This document shows, piece by piece, positions 17,498-27,000 of a DNA stretch of 64,000 nucleotides (positions are counted from its first letter, which is position 1; every line of letters begins with the position of its first letter). A program made the translations under genes and the position numbers. Source of the stretch: Hymenobacter sp. HSC-4F20 (lineage in GTDB: Bacteria; Bacteroidota; Bacteroidia; Cytophagales; Hymenobacteraceae); assembly GCF_019599275.1 (NCBI RefSeq), contig NZ_JAHZTD010000003.1, positions 186,001-250,000 on the forward strand. The letters run 5' to 3'. The notes below the pieces were generated by a model that saw only the letters and a list, made by a program, of their open reading frames with translations, was not told the origin of the DNA and did no database searches.

Positions 17498-18457
17498 TTA
17501 CTTCCGATGTCGTCCTAATACTAGAGCAGGATAATCAATTGCCCATTCACTGAGTCGTATCTCAATCATTTTTCGAATTTTGTGCCTATTCCACGTAAAA
17601 TTGTCGTACCGTCGACGATACTTCCTAGGCACTTTATCGAGGTAAGCAAAATAGGTATTGCGCAGCTTGTTCTCGCCGAGCATGGCCCAGGGCTTATGCT
17701 GCGTCGTGAAATGCAGAACAACTACATTTTGCAGGAACTGCCGCAGTTGCTTACGCGGATGCTCGTGCGGAATGTCATGATACATTGTGTTGAACCGGGT
17801 ATCCAGCTTCACCCAACTTTCCAGCAGTACTGCGTTCAGGGCATCCTGATCGGGATAAACTAATTTATCGGCATTCTTGCCGATAAAGTCGAGCACTTTG
17901 GCGGTGATTTCCCTTTTCTGCCACTCAACCCGGTCAATAAGCAGCACTCCCGAATTAAAGTAGGAGTTCGGTTTAACAATGCCCAGCTCCGGTCTGCTAT
18001 CAACAAAATCGCGCACGGCCGCTACCGGCAGGCCCTGCATCGGAGTATCGAACAGCGTCTGTAGCTGGCCCAATACAATGATGTCGGTATCGAGGTAAAT
18101 AAACTTCTCTACCTCCGCCGGCAAGAGCACCGGAAACATCAGCCGATAATAAATGGAAGCCGTCCACCAAAGAGTTGGCGGCAGCACAAAGTCGCTGGCA
18201 AAACTCTCTTCGAGCGTATAAAAGCTGATACTGCTGGAATAGCCCGCGCAATAGTGTTGTAATTCTTCCCGCTGCAAGGCCGTCAAGCCCGTTTCAATAG
18301 CGTGGACTACAATACGATTGTGCGCATTATTGAGGAAGATCGAAGTAAGCAGCACATACACCGGCGTCACATAGTTCTGATCGAAAGCTATGGCGACGTG
18401 TATGCTTGCGCTATTGGTTCGCACTGGTGGCTGGTTTCCTTCGGCTTTCCCTGACAC
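17498..18457 (-). CDS. GT8-family glycosyltransferase
   Basis: Retaining GT-A enzyme, 319 residues, of the LgtC/glycogenin family. The metal-binding FIYLDTDIIVLG (about 115-126), NSGVLLIDRVEW (about 169-180), DQDALNAVL and the late His-containing VVLHFTTQHKPW are all present. It probably adds a hexose, often Gal or Glc, to the growing glycan. It starts 8 bp after the stop of the upstream GT2 gene, so it is very likely co-transcribed. Confidence 0.9.
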   Translation of the reverse strand: MSGKAEGNQPPVRTNSASIHVAIAFDQNYVTPVYVLLTSIFLNNAHNRIVVHAIETGLTALQREELQHYCAGYSSSISFYTLEESFASDFVLPPTLWWTASIYYRLMFPVLLPAEVEKFIYLDTDIIVLGQLQTLFDTPMQGLPVAAVRDFVDSRPELGIVKPNSYFNSGVLLIDRVEWQKREITAKVLDFIGKNADKLVYPDQDALNAVLLESWVKLDTRFNTMYHDIPHEHPRKQLRQFLQNVVVLHFTTQHKPWAMLGENKLRNTYFAYLDKVPRKYRRRYDNFTWNRHKIRKMIEIRLSEWAIDYPALVLGRHRK

Positions 18458-18465
18458 GGCTCGGA

Positions 18466-19494
18466 TTATTTGTTGGCAAGTCGGTTGCGAAGCTCACTGA
18501 TCTGGTGAAATACGCGCACAGCTTCTTCGCGCTGCTTCACCGAGGTCTGGAAATTATAGAACAACCGAAGCGTTTCGAAATTGCTGAGTATGCCCTCCTG
18601 CTGCCGGCGGAACGCAGCGTTCAATAAGTTGCCGGGCTGCTTGGCCATCTGCAGGGCCAGCCAGACCAGGCGCTTGTTGTACAGCTGACGAAACTTGCTT
18701 TCCGTCAGTTCCGGGTGGCGGAAAATGAAGTAATACACGATGCTCGTCAGCTGGGAAGAAGCGGTGCCCTGCCCTATCCGCAGCAGATAATTCCAGGTCA
18801 GGCGCTCCTTGAACATGAAGTGCTTGAAGCGCAGCCGGTCATCGTACCAGAGCTGGTAGCCGGCCAGCTGCAGTGCGTCGCCCAGCTCCACATCCTCCCC
18901 GCTCACGATGATTTTGCCGCGCTTGGTGGAGGTTGTAAAGCGAAAGCCATGATCCAGCAGCTTTTGCCAGGCCGATTTGCGCACGACCGAGCCGGCCCCG
19001 TACAAATAGCCTTCGTGCGCTGGCAACGGGCCGCTTTTGCCCCCATTCTGGGGCCCAACGGCATACACTGCCTGAAAGGTTTCAAACCAGGCGGGAGGCG
19101 GCACTTCAAACATTCCTTCCGCGTGAGCGCCCAGCACCCCGATTTCCGGATGCGCGCTCATTATCTCATCTACCAGGGTCAAGTAGTTGGGCGCTATCCA
19201 GTTGTCATCATCAATGATAACAATGTTCTCGTAGGCCGCCTCGTTGAACCCGCGGATCAGCGCGTTTTCCTTGCCTGCTACCGGCTCTTCGAGTACGCGG
19301 AACGGAACCTGAATATGCAGGGTCTCGCGCAGGCTATGGGCTACCTCAATCGTGTTGTCCGAAGAGGCATTGCTGATAATGAGTACTTCCCACGCTATGG
19401 CATTACTCACCTGCTGGGCCGCCACATGCCGGAGCGTATCGGGCAGGCGCGTAGCACCATTGTGCGTGCAGATAAGAAAAGTTATTCCGTTCAC
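18466..19494 (-). CDS. GT2-family glycosyltransferase
   Basis: A 342-residue GT-A protein with TFLICTHNGATRLPDTLRHV, LIISNASSDNTIEVA, IIDDDNWIAPNYL and the downstream motif VSGEDVELGDALQLAGYQLWY. It is clearly paralogous to the adjacent gene 19560-20612, sharing the same order of blocks (GENALIRGF/GKSNALELGF, DDDNW, YLYGAGSVVRKSAWQK), so the two arose by tandem duplication and then diverged in the acceptor half. Confidence 0.9.
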   Translation of the reverse strand: MNGITFLICTHNGATRLPDTLRHVAAQQVSNAIAWEVLIISNASSDNTIEVAHSLRETLHIQVPFRVLEEPVAGKENALIRGFNEAAYENIVIIDDDNWIAPNYLTLVDEIMSAHPEIGVLGAHAEGMFEVPPPAWFETFQAVYAVGPQNGGKSGPLPAHEGYLYGAGSVVRKSAWQKLLDHGFRFTTSTKRGKIIVSGEDVELGDALQLAGYQLWYDDRLRFKHFMFKERLTWNYLLRIGQGTASSQLTSIVYYFIFRHPELTESKFRQLYNKRLVWLALQMAKQPGNLLNAAFRRQQEGILSNFETLRLFYNFQTSVKQREEAVRVFHQISELRNRLANK

Positions 19495-19559
19495 CTTGCA
19501 AAAATCAAAATTTAAAAATCATTCTGCCCCGAGCGACAGAATGTCTGGAATGACGCGCT

Positions 19560-20612
19560 CTACTTGTCCAGCTGGTGCAGGCGGGCAATGAAGGCGGCTA
19601 CCAGCTCGTAGCTCTTGTCGCCCGTAAGCTCCTTTTTTACCAACGTCTTAAACTGCTGCCAGTAAAAGCTCGTTCGGATAGCCGAAGACTCTCCCTCCCG
19701 AAAACGCTCGTTGTTTTTGAGCATCTTATTCAGCGCAACAACTGCGTATTGCAGGGAGAACTTAGCATTCCTCAGCCAGATCAGCGGCTTGTTGCCCGAC
19801 GAGTTTCCCTGCATGGCCCGGATGTAGTCCAGGTAAGGGCGCAGGGCGGCTTCCGACTCGGCATTACCCGCAAAGATGCGCTGCACGTAGTTCCAATTCA
19901 GGCGCTGCGCCGGAATGAAATGCTCAAACCGAAGCCGCTCGTCGTACCAGATTTTGTAGCCGGCCAGCACGAAGGCATAGCACATTTCATTGTCCTCACC
20001 GGAGGTGAGTTTGTCGCCGTGCCGGCCCATCAGCATCGATTTGAAGCCAGCCTGGTGAATTTTCTGCCAAGCCGCTTTGCGTACCACGCAGCCGGCGCCG
20101 TATACGTAGCTGGGGTGGCGCGTAATGTCGCCCTGCCGATCGGCCTGCTTATCGGCGGCATAGATAACGGCAAATTCGGGAAACCAGGCCGGAGGCGTTA
20201 TTTCACACACCGGGCGGCCGATTCCGCCCAGAGCGGCTATCTGCTTATCCGCTTCCATTACCTCCCAGGCCAGGGTCAGGTAGTTGTCTTCGAGCCAGTT
20301 GTCGTCATCGACGATGCACACGTACTCGTAACGTGCCGTGGCAAAGCCCAGCTCCAACGCGTTGCTTTTGCCGCTTTTGCCCTCATACAGCAGCTGGTAG
20401 GGAAACGGGAAATTCAGGGCCGCAAATTCGGCCGCCGCCACCTGAGACGTTGCATCCGTTGAGGCATTATCAACCAGCAGAACCTCAACCGCCAATACCG
20501 CCGGATTGATTTTTTGGCGGGCCAGGGCCTGTATGGTTTCCCGGATGCGGGACGCGCTATTGTAGGTACAGATGAGTACCGTTATACCTCGTTCTTGTTG
20601 AGCTGTTTCCAT
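19560..20612 (-). CDS. GT2-family glycosyltransferase, tandem paralogue
   Basis: A 350-residue GT-A enzyme, sister of the downstream gene. Motifs are TVLICTYNSASRIRETIQAL, LLVDNASTDATS, CIVDDDNWLEDNYL, YVYGAGCVVRKAAWQKI and LTSGEDNEMCYAFVLAGYKIWYDERL. Substrates unknown. The 65-bp gap to the paralogue and same direction indicate a shared transcript. Confidence 0.9.
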   Translation of the reverse strand: METAQQERGITVLICTYNSASRIRETIQALARQKINPAVLAVEVLLVDNASTDATSQVAAAEFAALNFPFPYQLLYEGKSGKSNALELGFATARYEYVCIVDDDNWLEDNYLTLAWEVMEADKQIAALGGIGRPVCEITPPAWFPEFAVIYAADKQADRQGDITRHPSYVYGAGCVVRKAAWQKIHQAGFKSMLMGRHGDKLTSGEDNEMCYAFVLAGYKIWYDERLRFEHFIPAQRLNWNYVQRIFAGNAESEAALRPYLDYIRAMQGNSSGNKPLIWLRNAKFSLQYAVVALNKMLKNNERFREGESSAIRTSFYWQQFKTLVKKELTGDKSYELVAAFIARLHQLDK

Positions 20613-20685
20613 ACAATTGCAAGCGGGGTGGTGCAGCGGCGTGGTTGAAACAGACGCCGATGTTACTGTGAAAGCGGTTAGGGGT

Positions 20686-21621
20686 TTATTTTTTGTACCA
20701 CTGGTACACCAACTGCTTTATGTGACCGATGGTATTTCGTGGGCCGCCTACTGAAATACCCTTGTAGTAGTTGTAATAGCTGCTCCACGCGTGGCCGCTT
20801 TCCTTGAGCCGTTTGCTTTGGTCGAGGTACAGCCACTCCAGAAAGCCGTTGAAGCGGGCGTGGTACTGCGGATCAACCATCTGCTTGTAATAGCCGGTTT
20901 CGAAGATCTGCTTCTTGTTGCGGGCAATAATTCTGTCGTTCTGCGTGGCCGACATAATGCCGCCGGCATGCAGCCGGTAGCGCGACATCACATCGGGCAG
21001 ATAGTAAATATTCCCGGTGCGAGTCAGCAACAAGTGCAGGGAATAGTCGCCACTAAAGGCATTTTTCACCCAGGCTGGAATAGGAAACAGCGCGGAGCGT
21101 CGGAAGACCATCGAGGCCGTCGGGATAAACCAGCCGTGCAGCGCAATGTCGCCCTGCGTAAACTCGTGCTCGGTGGTCGGCAGGATGGTGGAGAACTTTT
21201 CGCTGAACAGCCGTGGCGGAATGGAGTTGTCATCCATAAATTCCTCCGCATCATGAATGCAGGTGGTGCAGCCCGGATGCCGCTCCAGAATATCAACCTG
21301 GCGCTGCAGCTTGTGCGGGCTGGTCCAGTAGTCGTCACCCTCCAGCAGGGCAATATATTTGCCAGTGCACGCTTCCAGAGTACCCAGGAAATTGCCCATT
21401 ACCCCCAGATTCTTCTCCGGCAGCAGTAGCCGGATACGGTCAGGATACCGGCGTTGGAAGTCCAGCGCGATTTGCCGGGTAGAATCCGTCGAACAGTCCT
21501 CGCCAATGACCAGCTCAACCGAGAAGTCCGTTTCCTGCATCAGAACTGATTCGATGGCCTGGGCCAGGAATTTTTCGTGATTGTAGGTTATACAGCAGAC
21601 GCTTAGCGTGGGCGTGGGCAT
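20686..21621 (-). CDS. GT2-family glycosyltransferase
   Basis: A 311-residue GT-A enzyme with SVCCITYNHEKFLAQAIESV, ELVIGEDCSTDSTRQIALDF and ALLEGDDYWTSPHKLQRQVD. It closely resembles the plus-strand gene at 26072-26992 along its whole length, so the locus holds two diverged copies on opposite strands. Located between the NeuD-type acetyltransferase and two other GT2 genes. Confidence 0.9.
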   Translation of the reverse strand: MPTPTLSVCCITYNHEKFLAQAIESVLMQETDFSVELVIGEDCSTDSTRQIALDFQRRYPDRIRLLLPEKNLGVMGNFLGTLEACTGKYIALLEGDDYWTSPHKLQRQVDILERHPGCTTCIHDAEEFMDDNSIPPRLFSEKFSTILPTTEHEFTQGDIALHGWFIPTASMVFRRSALFPIPAWVKNAFSGDYSLHLLLTRTGNIYYLPDVMSRYRLHAGGIMSATQNDRIIARNKKQIFETGYYKQMVDPQYHARFNGFLEWLYLDQSKRLKESGHAWSSYYNYYKGISVGGPRNTIGHIKQLVYQWYKK

Positions 21622-21662
21622 AGGGTAAGGGTTTTTAAAAACAACCAGGCTGATACTGCAAC

Positions 21663-22307
21663 CTACAGGGATTCAGTACCAGCATTCCGCCGCACTACTC
21701 GGCCAGGCACGCCAACGACCGTAGCCCCCGCCGGTACATCCTGAATCACGACGGCACCGGCTCCTATCCGCGCCCCTTCGCCTACCACTACTCGGGGTAG
21801 TACAGTAGCGTTGGCACCTACCAGCACCAGATCGTGCAACTGACAGCCGCCGAGAATGCGGGCCCCGGGTGATATCTCGCAGTATTCCCCAACCGTTACG
21901 TTGTGGTGAATCGCGGCCCCGGCATTTACCAGCGTACCCTCGCCCAGCTGCGTGGCGTTTGAGATGAGGGCGTGATGCATCACATTTAGGCCGGGGCCCA
22001 GGCTTACCTCGTAGCGGCCGATCTGGGCGGTTGGGGCAATAACCGACGTCAGCACTCCGCCCAGACCAGCCATTTTTTGCGCTAGTAGCTTGCGCAGCTT
22101 GCCACCGCCCAGGCCCAGCACAAACGCTGGATCCTGCGCGAACAGCCGCGCTACTTCGTCCAGGCTACGCAGCACCGGATACCGACCAAACAGTTGGGGC
22201 TCGAGGTCAGGAGTTACGTCGTCGAAGAAAAACAGCTGCGCATCGGACGATTGCCGCAGGCATTCCAGCACTTCTATGGCGTGCCCCCGGGCACCTACTA
22301 CCAGCAT
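21663..22307 (-). CDS. NeuD/PglD-type sugar O/N-acetyltransferase
   Basis: A 214-residue enzyme with an N-terminal Rossmann-like sugar-nucleotide half (MLVVGARGHAIEVLECL) and a C-terminal left-handed beta-helix of hexapeptide repeats (QLGEGTLVNAGAAIHHNVTV, GARILGGCQLHDLVLVGANA). It transfers acetyl from acetyl-CoA to an amino-dideoxy sugar nucleotide. It is next to a VioA-like aminotransferase, the same pairing as VioA/VioB for dTDP-Qui4NAc, so a 4-acetamido-4,6-dideoxyhexose is the likely product. Confidence 0.87.
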   Translation of the reverse strand: MLVVGARGHAIEVLECLRQSSDAQLFFFDDVTPDLEPQLFGRYPVLRSLDEVARLFAQDPAFVLGLGGGKLRKLLAQKMAGLGGVLTSVIAPTAQIGRYEVSLGPGLNVMHHALISNATQLGEGTLVNAGAAIHHNVTVGEYCEISPGARILGGCQLHDLVLVGANATVLPRVVVGEGARIGAGAVVIQDVPAGATVVGVPGRVVRRNAGTESL

Positions 22308-22386
22308 ATGATCGTTTGTTAAACTTCAGAAAATCCGGCGTTGCAAGACCGCACCGGGCAGCGGTTGTTGGCCAGCCGGCACTACC

Positions 22387-23466
22387 CTACAAAACCGATT
22401 TTATGACGGCGCAGATGGTATCTACCTCTTCATTGGTCAGCTCGTAATACAGCGGCAGACACAACGCCCGCGTCGAAATATCTTCCGATACGGGAGCCGG
22501 CTGCTGGCCCGTATATTCCAGCGTGTTCAGCGAGGGGTAGAAGTAGCGCCGAGGCATGATGTCGGCATCGTTCAGAGCGTCGCGCACGGTCAGCAACACT
22601 TGTTCCGAGGGCATCACCGTCGGATAGTAGGAGTAGTTGTAGCGGGTTGTATGCTCCTGAATCTGCGGGCGCTGCACGGCGGTGTCGGCCAGTAGCGCAT
22701 CGTATCGCTCGCTCAGCTCGCGCCGGCGACGGACCAGCTCATCTACCTTCGGCAGCACGCACAGGCCCATGGCCGCATGAAACTCCGAGCTTTTACCGTT
22801 TACGCCTACGCCCCAGAATGCTTCCGGACCGTTGTGGCCAAAATTGCGCATGTAGCTGATGCGGTGGGCCAGCTCATCATCATTGGTGATAATGGCCCCG
22901 CCTTCTACCGTATGAAACAGCTTGGTAGCGTGGAAGCTCAGCGTGGAAATATCGCCGTAGTTCAGAACCGAGGTATCCTTGTAGGTCACACCAAACGCGT
23001 GAGCGGCATCGTATATCACCCGCAGATTGTGGCGTTTGGCTATTGCTTCAATGGCCTCCACATCACACGGGTTTCCATACACGTGCGTTGCCATAATAGC
23101 AACCGTCCGGGGAGTAATGACGGCTTCCAGCAAGGAAGCGTCGATGCACAAGGTCTGCGGATCGATATCCACAAATACGGGCACGCTGCCTTCCCACACA
23201 ATGCTGGAAGTAGTGGCCACGTACGAGAAGGGAGTGGTCAGAATCTCCCCTTTCAGGTCCAGCGCCTTGAGTGCTATCTGGAGCGCAATAGTGCCGTTAT
23301 TAACGAAGAACAGGTGTTTTACACCCAGATATTCCTTGAGGCTATGCTCCAGCTCTACCACCAGTGGCCCAGCATTGGTCAGATGCGCTCGTTCCCAGAT
23401 GCCTGCTAAGTAGCCCACATATTCCTCCATAGGAGGTAAGTAGGACTTGGTAACGTTGATGCTCAT
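22387..23466 (-). CDS. Sugar-nucleotide 4-aminotransferase (VioA-like, DegT/DnrJ)
   Basis: PLP-dependent enzyme of 359 residues. Features are FVNNGTIALQIAL (phosphate binding), IYDAAHAFGV with the PLP-ring Asp, and the Schiff-base lysine in SFHATKLFHTVEGGA (about residue 183). It resembles VioA/RfbE-type C4 transaminases acting on 4-keto-6-deoxyhexoses. The acetyltransferase downstream would complete the acetamido sugar. The third distinct aminotransferase of the locus. Confidence 0.85.
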   Translation of the reverse strand: MSINVTKSYLPPMEEYVGYLAGIWERAHLTNAGPLVVELEHSLKEYLGVKHLFFVNNGTIALQIALKALDLKGEILTTPFSYVATTSSIVWEGSVPVFVDIDPQTLCIDASLLEAVITPRTVAIMATHVYGNPCDVEAIEAIAKRHNLRVIYDAAHAFGVTYKDTSVLNYGDISTLSFHATKLFHTVEGGAIITNDDELAHRISYMRNFGHNGPEAFWGVGVNGKSSEFHAAMGLCVLPKVDELVRRRRELSERYDALLADTAVQRPQIQEHTTRYNYSYYPTVMPSEQVLLTVRDALNDADIMPRRYFYPSLNTLEYTGQQPAPVSEDISTRALCLPLYYELTNEEVDTICAVIKSVL

Positions 23467-23526
23467 AAAAGCGGAAACAGGTTTATCAATTAAATTCTTC
23501 TGCCTAGCGGCACCACCTATCTATTG

Positions 23527-25296
23527 CTATACAATCTGGCGGACCAGATCATGATACTGGTGCGTAGCAATTACTTCACCCTGACTTAACTCGTAGATCC
23601 GGTCACACTCGCGGAGCGTGGTGATGCGGTGGGCAATGATGAGAATGGTAATATCGGTGTGGGAAAGCTTATTGATGGCTTCGTTTACTTCCCGTTCCGT
23701 TTCATTGTCCAGGGCGCTGGTGGCCTCATCCAGCACCAGTACTTCCGTGCGTTTGTACAGCGCCCGGGCAATACCGATACGCTGCCGCTGTCCGCCCGAG
23801 AGTTTCGAGCCACGCTCACCAATGTGGGTATTCACCCCAGCCGGCAGATTTTTGACAAAATCAGTTAGGGAAGCCTGCTCAATGGCATACTGCAGCCGCG
23901 TCTGGTCCACTTCCTTGTCGCCGAGCGTGATATTGTCCTGAATGGAAGCCTCCATCAGAAACGTATCCTGCTTCACGTACCCGATAATCTTATACCAAGC
24001 CAGTAGGTACTGGGGCGTCAGCGGCTTGCCATCGACCAGAATACGACCTTCCTGCTCAATATAAAACCGGAGCAGGATGTTCATTAGGGTGGTTTTACCG
24101 GAGCCGGAGCTACCGATAAAGCCTATTTTTTCGCCCTTCTTAATGTCGAGTTTAATACCCTTCAGCGTGCGTTGGCTGGCGCCAGGAAAGCTGTAGGAAA
24201 TGGCATCAAACGAAAGGGAGTGATTAAAGATGAGGGGCAGCTGCTCTGCATGCTGCGGCATCAGGTACTCCGCGTCATCCTCTGAGTTAATAATTTCAAT
24301 GGTGTACTGAGCCTGCTTCAACTGAAACAAGGATTGCAACATCCTATTCACAGAAGGCATCAGGCGGTAGGCCGCGGCGGCAAACAAGCCAACCAGCGCA
24401 ATCAGATCAGAAGCGTTTTCCGAGAAAAACAGCGCGTAGATGAAGATAGTAAGTACACCCAGAATGGCTACCATTTCAATCATTTTGATGGGCAGCAGGC
24501 TGTAGAGATAGCCTTCGGCATCCAGCTTTTGCAGCTCTTCCTGGTTTTCAAGCAGCTTACGACGAAAATCCTGCTGCTTATCGGCCAGTTTGAGCTCGAT
24601 GAAGCCGATGAACAAATCGCTCAGAATGCTGAATGAAACTGGCCGCAGGGCATTTACGCGGTGTCCTATTTCCTGGGTCCGGGTTCTGAGCACCCGGTAC
24701 ATCAGCCAAGTAGTAGGCACCAGCACAACCCCCAGAATAGCCAGCAGCAGCGGCTTATAAACGATGATGCTAACAACGATGACTGCAATAACCGCTACTT
24801 CCGAGAAGAAGACAAATAACGGACGCAGAATGCCACTAACATAGACGCCCGGTACCTGCAGCGCTGCATTCATGAGGGCCGCCGAGCCAGTGTCGCTAAA
24901 CTTCCAGAAGGAAAGATTCAGGTATTTGGACAGCTGACTAGCAATAATTTTCAGACCAATATCAGCGGTAAACCTGGTTTGCAGGTAGTTGACCCAAGTC
25001 GTAAACAGATTCTTGAACAGAAAGAATAAGAAGATGATTGCCATCAGGAAAAGCAGAAACGTCTTTTCCGATTGGAATCCCAGGAACTGATATATTGGAA
25101 AAAAATACTTGCTTTTTTGTATGGCCCCAGGCTCGGCCGCTACCATCATGATCGGTACTAATGCTGCTAGTCCGAAGACATCCAAAAAGGAGGATATCAG
25201 AACCAAGACGAACATCCATATGGCTTTGTACTTCTGGGTTGACGTCAGATAATAGCGAATGCTATTAAGTGAATAGCTGATGATTCCGGTGTTCAT
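23527..25296 (-). CDS. ABC flippase-type transporter (PglK/MsbA-like)
   Basis: A 589-residue half transporter with a six-helix membrane domain (about 1-330) fused to an ATPase: Walker A GSSGSGKTT (about 399-407), signature LSGGQRQRIGIARAL, Walker B VLVLDEATSALD and the H-loop IIAHR. The overall plan fits PglK, which flips lipid-linked oligosaccharides, and MsbA. As I see no Wzx-type flippase in the window it is the best candidate for moving the assembled glycan. First gene of a long minus-strand run, with a -7-like box about 85 nt upstream. Confidence 0.9.
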   Translation of the reverse strand: MNTGIISYSLNSIRYYLTSTQKYKAIWMFVLVLISSFLDVFGLAALVPIMMVAAEPGAIQKSKYFFPIYQFLGFQSEKTFLLFLMAIIFLFFLFKNLFTTWVNYLQTRFTADIGLKIIASQLSKYLNLSFWKFSDTGSAALMNAALQVPGVYVSGILRPLFVFFSEVAVIAVIVVSIIVYKPLLLAILGVVLVPTTWLMYRVLRTRTQEIGHRVNALRPVSFSILSDLFIGFIELKLADKQQDFRRKLLENQEELQKLDAEGYLYSLLPIKMIEMVAILGVLTIFIYALFFSENASDLIALVGLFAAAAYRLMPSVNRMLQSLFQLKQAQYTIEIINSEDDAEYLMPQHAEQLPLIFNHSLSFDAISYSFPGASQRTLKGIKLDIKKGEKIGFIGSSGSGKTTLMNILLRFYIEQEGRILVDGKPLTPQYLLAWYKIIGYVKQDTFLMEASIQDNITLGDKEVDQTRLQYAIEQASLTDFVKNLPAGVNTHIGERGSKLSGGQRQRIGIARALYKRTEVLVLDEATSALDNETEREVNEAINKLSHTDITILIIAHRITTLRECDRIYELSQGEVIATHQYHDLVRQIV

Positions 25297-26071
25297 AAGG
25301 AAGGTGCCTGCTTAAAAACTGAAAGGCAGGAGGCTAGCTACTGGTTGCAGAGGCCGCAGTTCTCAAGTCTCAGGGAGGGGCAAAGTTACGGATTTTGTGT
25401 TAGCTACCACTTCCACCCACTACCGATGGGCTATAGCGCAGTCAGTGGCAGCAGCCATTTTTACAGTCTGCAGCCCTCTCGTATCGTTTGTGAGCCTGCT
25501 GTTTAGCACCGCAAAGAACGGGAGCAGGATCATCGCGAGGCAGGGTAGTTTGCCTAGCTTCAACGAGCACTAAGCAGGCACAAGTGATACGGTGAGGGCC
25601 TTACACAGGGCTGGATACGCCACAGTTGAACAAGTAGTTCGCTGGCTCTACTACGTGTGGCACAAGTTACCCCTACCCACCATCCAGGCAGCCTGACCAA
25701 TGGGCGGTGACGGGGCGGATATACCACTGGTGTTGTGCCTTTTGGCCGAGTCCCGCTATGCTCCTGCCATATCTTCCCAGTGTCCTATAAAAGGCCTGCT
25801 ACAACGTGGCAGGGCTCCTTTTTGACAAATCCGGGCAATATGAATGCCTGGCTACGCGTTGTGAGACGATAACGGTTTCCTCCCTCCGCGACTACTGTTC
25901 TGCTTTCACCGCACCGCATCGCTCTGATTTTCAGCCTGGGCTTTGTCTAGTGGCACCTGCCCACTCGGGGCTATTAAAATTCATTGGCTCTGCAATGATT
26001 TTAAAGTGCTATGCAAGAAAACTACATAAAGTTTTCCTTGCAATTTCGCCGCTATATATATAAAAGTTCAT
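25297..26071. other. 775-bp intergenic stretch between divergent glycan genes
   Basis: I find no convincing coding sequence here. It holds a minus-strand -7-like box (25388-25381) for the flippase run and turns AT-rich near 26000-26071 (ATATATATAAAAG), presumably the promoter area of the plus-strand GT2. The middle part has no recognisable homology and may be decayed DNA near the IS scar. Confidence 0.5.
25381..25388 (-). promoter_or_regulatory. -7 box of the flippase operon
   Basis: TAACTTTG on the minus strand matches TAnnTTTG and would start a transcript reading into the ABC transporter and the genes after it. No -33 TTG at N19. Confidence 0.5.
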
Positions 26072-26992
26072 ATGGAAAAAGTGAGTGTTTGTTGTATCTC
26101 CTACAACCATGAACGCTATTTGGCTCAGGCAATTGAATCTGTGCTGATGCAACAAACGGCGTTCGATGTAGAACTCATCATTGGCGAGGATTGCTCCACC
26201 GACAATACCCGTCAGATTGCGCTGGACTATGCTCGGCGCTACCCAGAGCAGATTCGGGTACTACTTCCTGAGCGTAACCAGGGAGTGATGAAAAACCTTA
26301 TGGCCACCATGGATGCCTGTAACGGCACGTACATTGCTTTTCTGGAAGGTGATGATTATTGGACTGATCCGCACAAACTGCAACGTCAGGTAGAAGCTTT
26401 GCGGGCGCATCCTGAATGTACCCTTTGTGCGCACGACGCCCAGGTGTTGTCAGAGGATGGAACAAGTAATAACTACATCTTCAGCAACCAGTTCCGGCAT
26501 GTGCTGCCGTTAACCGAGGGCATTATTACGCACGACAAGCTGGTAGCACACCACTGGTTTATTCCCAGCGCCTCTATGCTGTTCGTTAAAGTCGCATTGA
26601 CGCTGCCACTACCCGCTTGGTTTGCAGAGGTGCACAGTGGTGATTACACGCTGCAGTTGCTGGCAACACGAACTGGCAGTATTTATTACTTACCCGATGC
26701 GATGTCGGTTTATCGTCGGCACGCTACAAGCCTGACGCATTCAACGCATCGGTCACTGGAGCAAAATCGAAAGCGCATTTTTGAAAACCAGCAGCACCGG
26801 GCAATGATGCCCAAACACTACTCACGATTCTTTGAGTCATACTTAGAGCACCTCTATTTTGAAAGGAGTGAACTACAGGCAGCCAATGGAAACAAGCTGG
26901 CGCAGCTATATTACTACGCCAAAGCTATTTCGGTTAATAAGGAACGTTTGGCCTTCCATATAAGCAGGTTGACCAAGCGCTTTACCCAATGA
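26072..26992 (+). CDS. GT2-family glycosyltransferase, opposite-strand paralogue
   Basis: A 306-residue GT-A enzyme with SVCCISYNHERYLAQAIESV, LIIGEDCSTDNTRQIALDY and AFLEGDDYWTDPHKLQRQVE, nearly block for block like the gene at 20686-21621. It is the only plus-strand gene in the 11.8-37 kb stretch and its upstream region is AT-rich, suggesting that it was inserted or inverted separately. The dead IS element begins 8 bp after its stop codon. Confidence 0.9.
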   Translation: MEKVSVCCISYNHERYLAQAIESVLMQQTAFDVELIIGEDCSTDNTRQIALDYARRYPEQIRVLLPERNQGVMKNLMATMDACNGTYIAFLEGDDYWTDPHKLQRQVEALRAHPECTLCAHDAQVLSEDGTSNNYIFSNQFRHVLPLTEGIITHDKLVAHHWFIPSASMLFVKVALTLPLPAWFAEVHSGDYTLQLLATRTGSIYYLPDAMSVYRRHATSLTHSTHRSLEQNRKRIFENQQHRAMMPKHYSRFFESYLEHLYFERSELQAANGNKLAQLYYYAKAISVNKERLAFHISRLTKRFTQ

Positions 26993-27000
26993 TGCCTCTA

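Noticed and set aside
25400..25900. Possible transposase fragments in the gap before the plus-strand GT2
   Set aside because: Short pieces only, with no recognisable motif or inverted ends; not enough to call an element.
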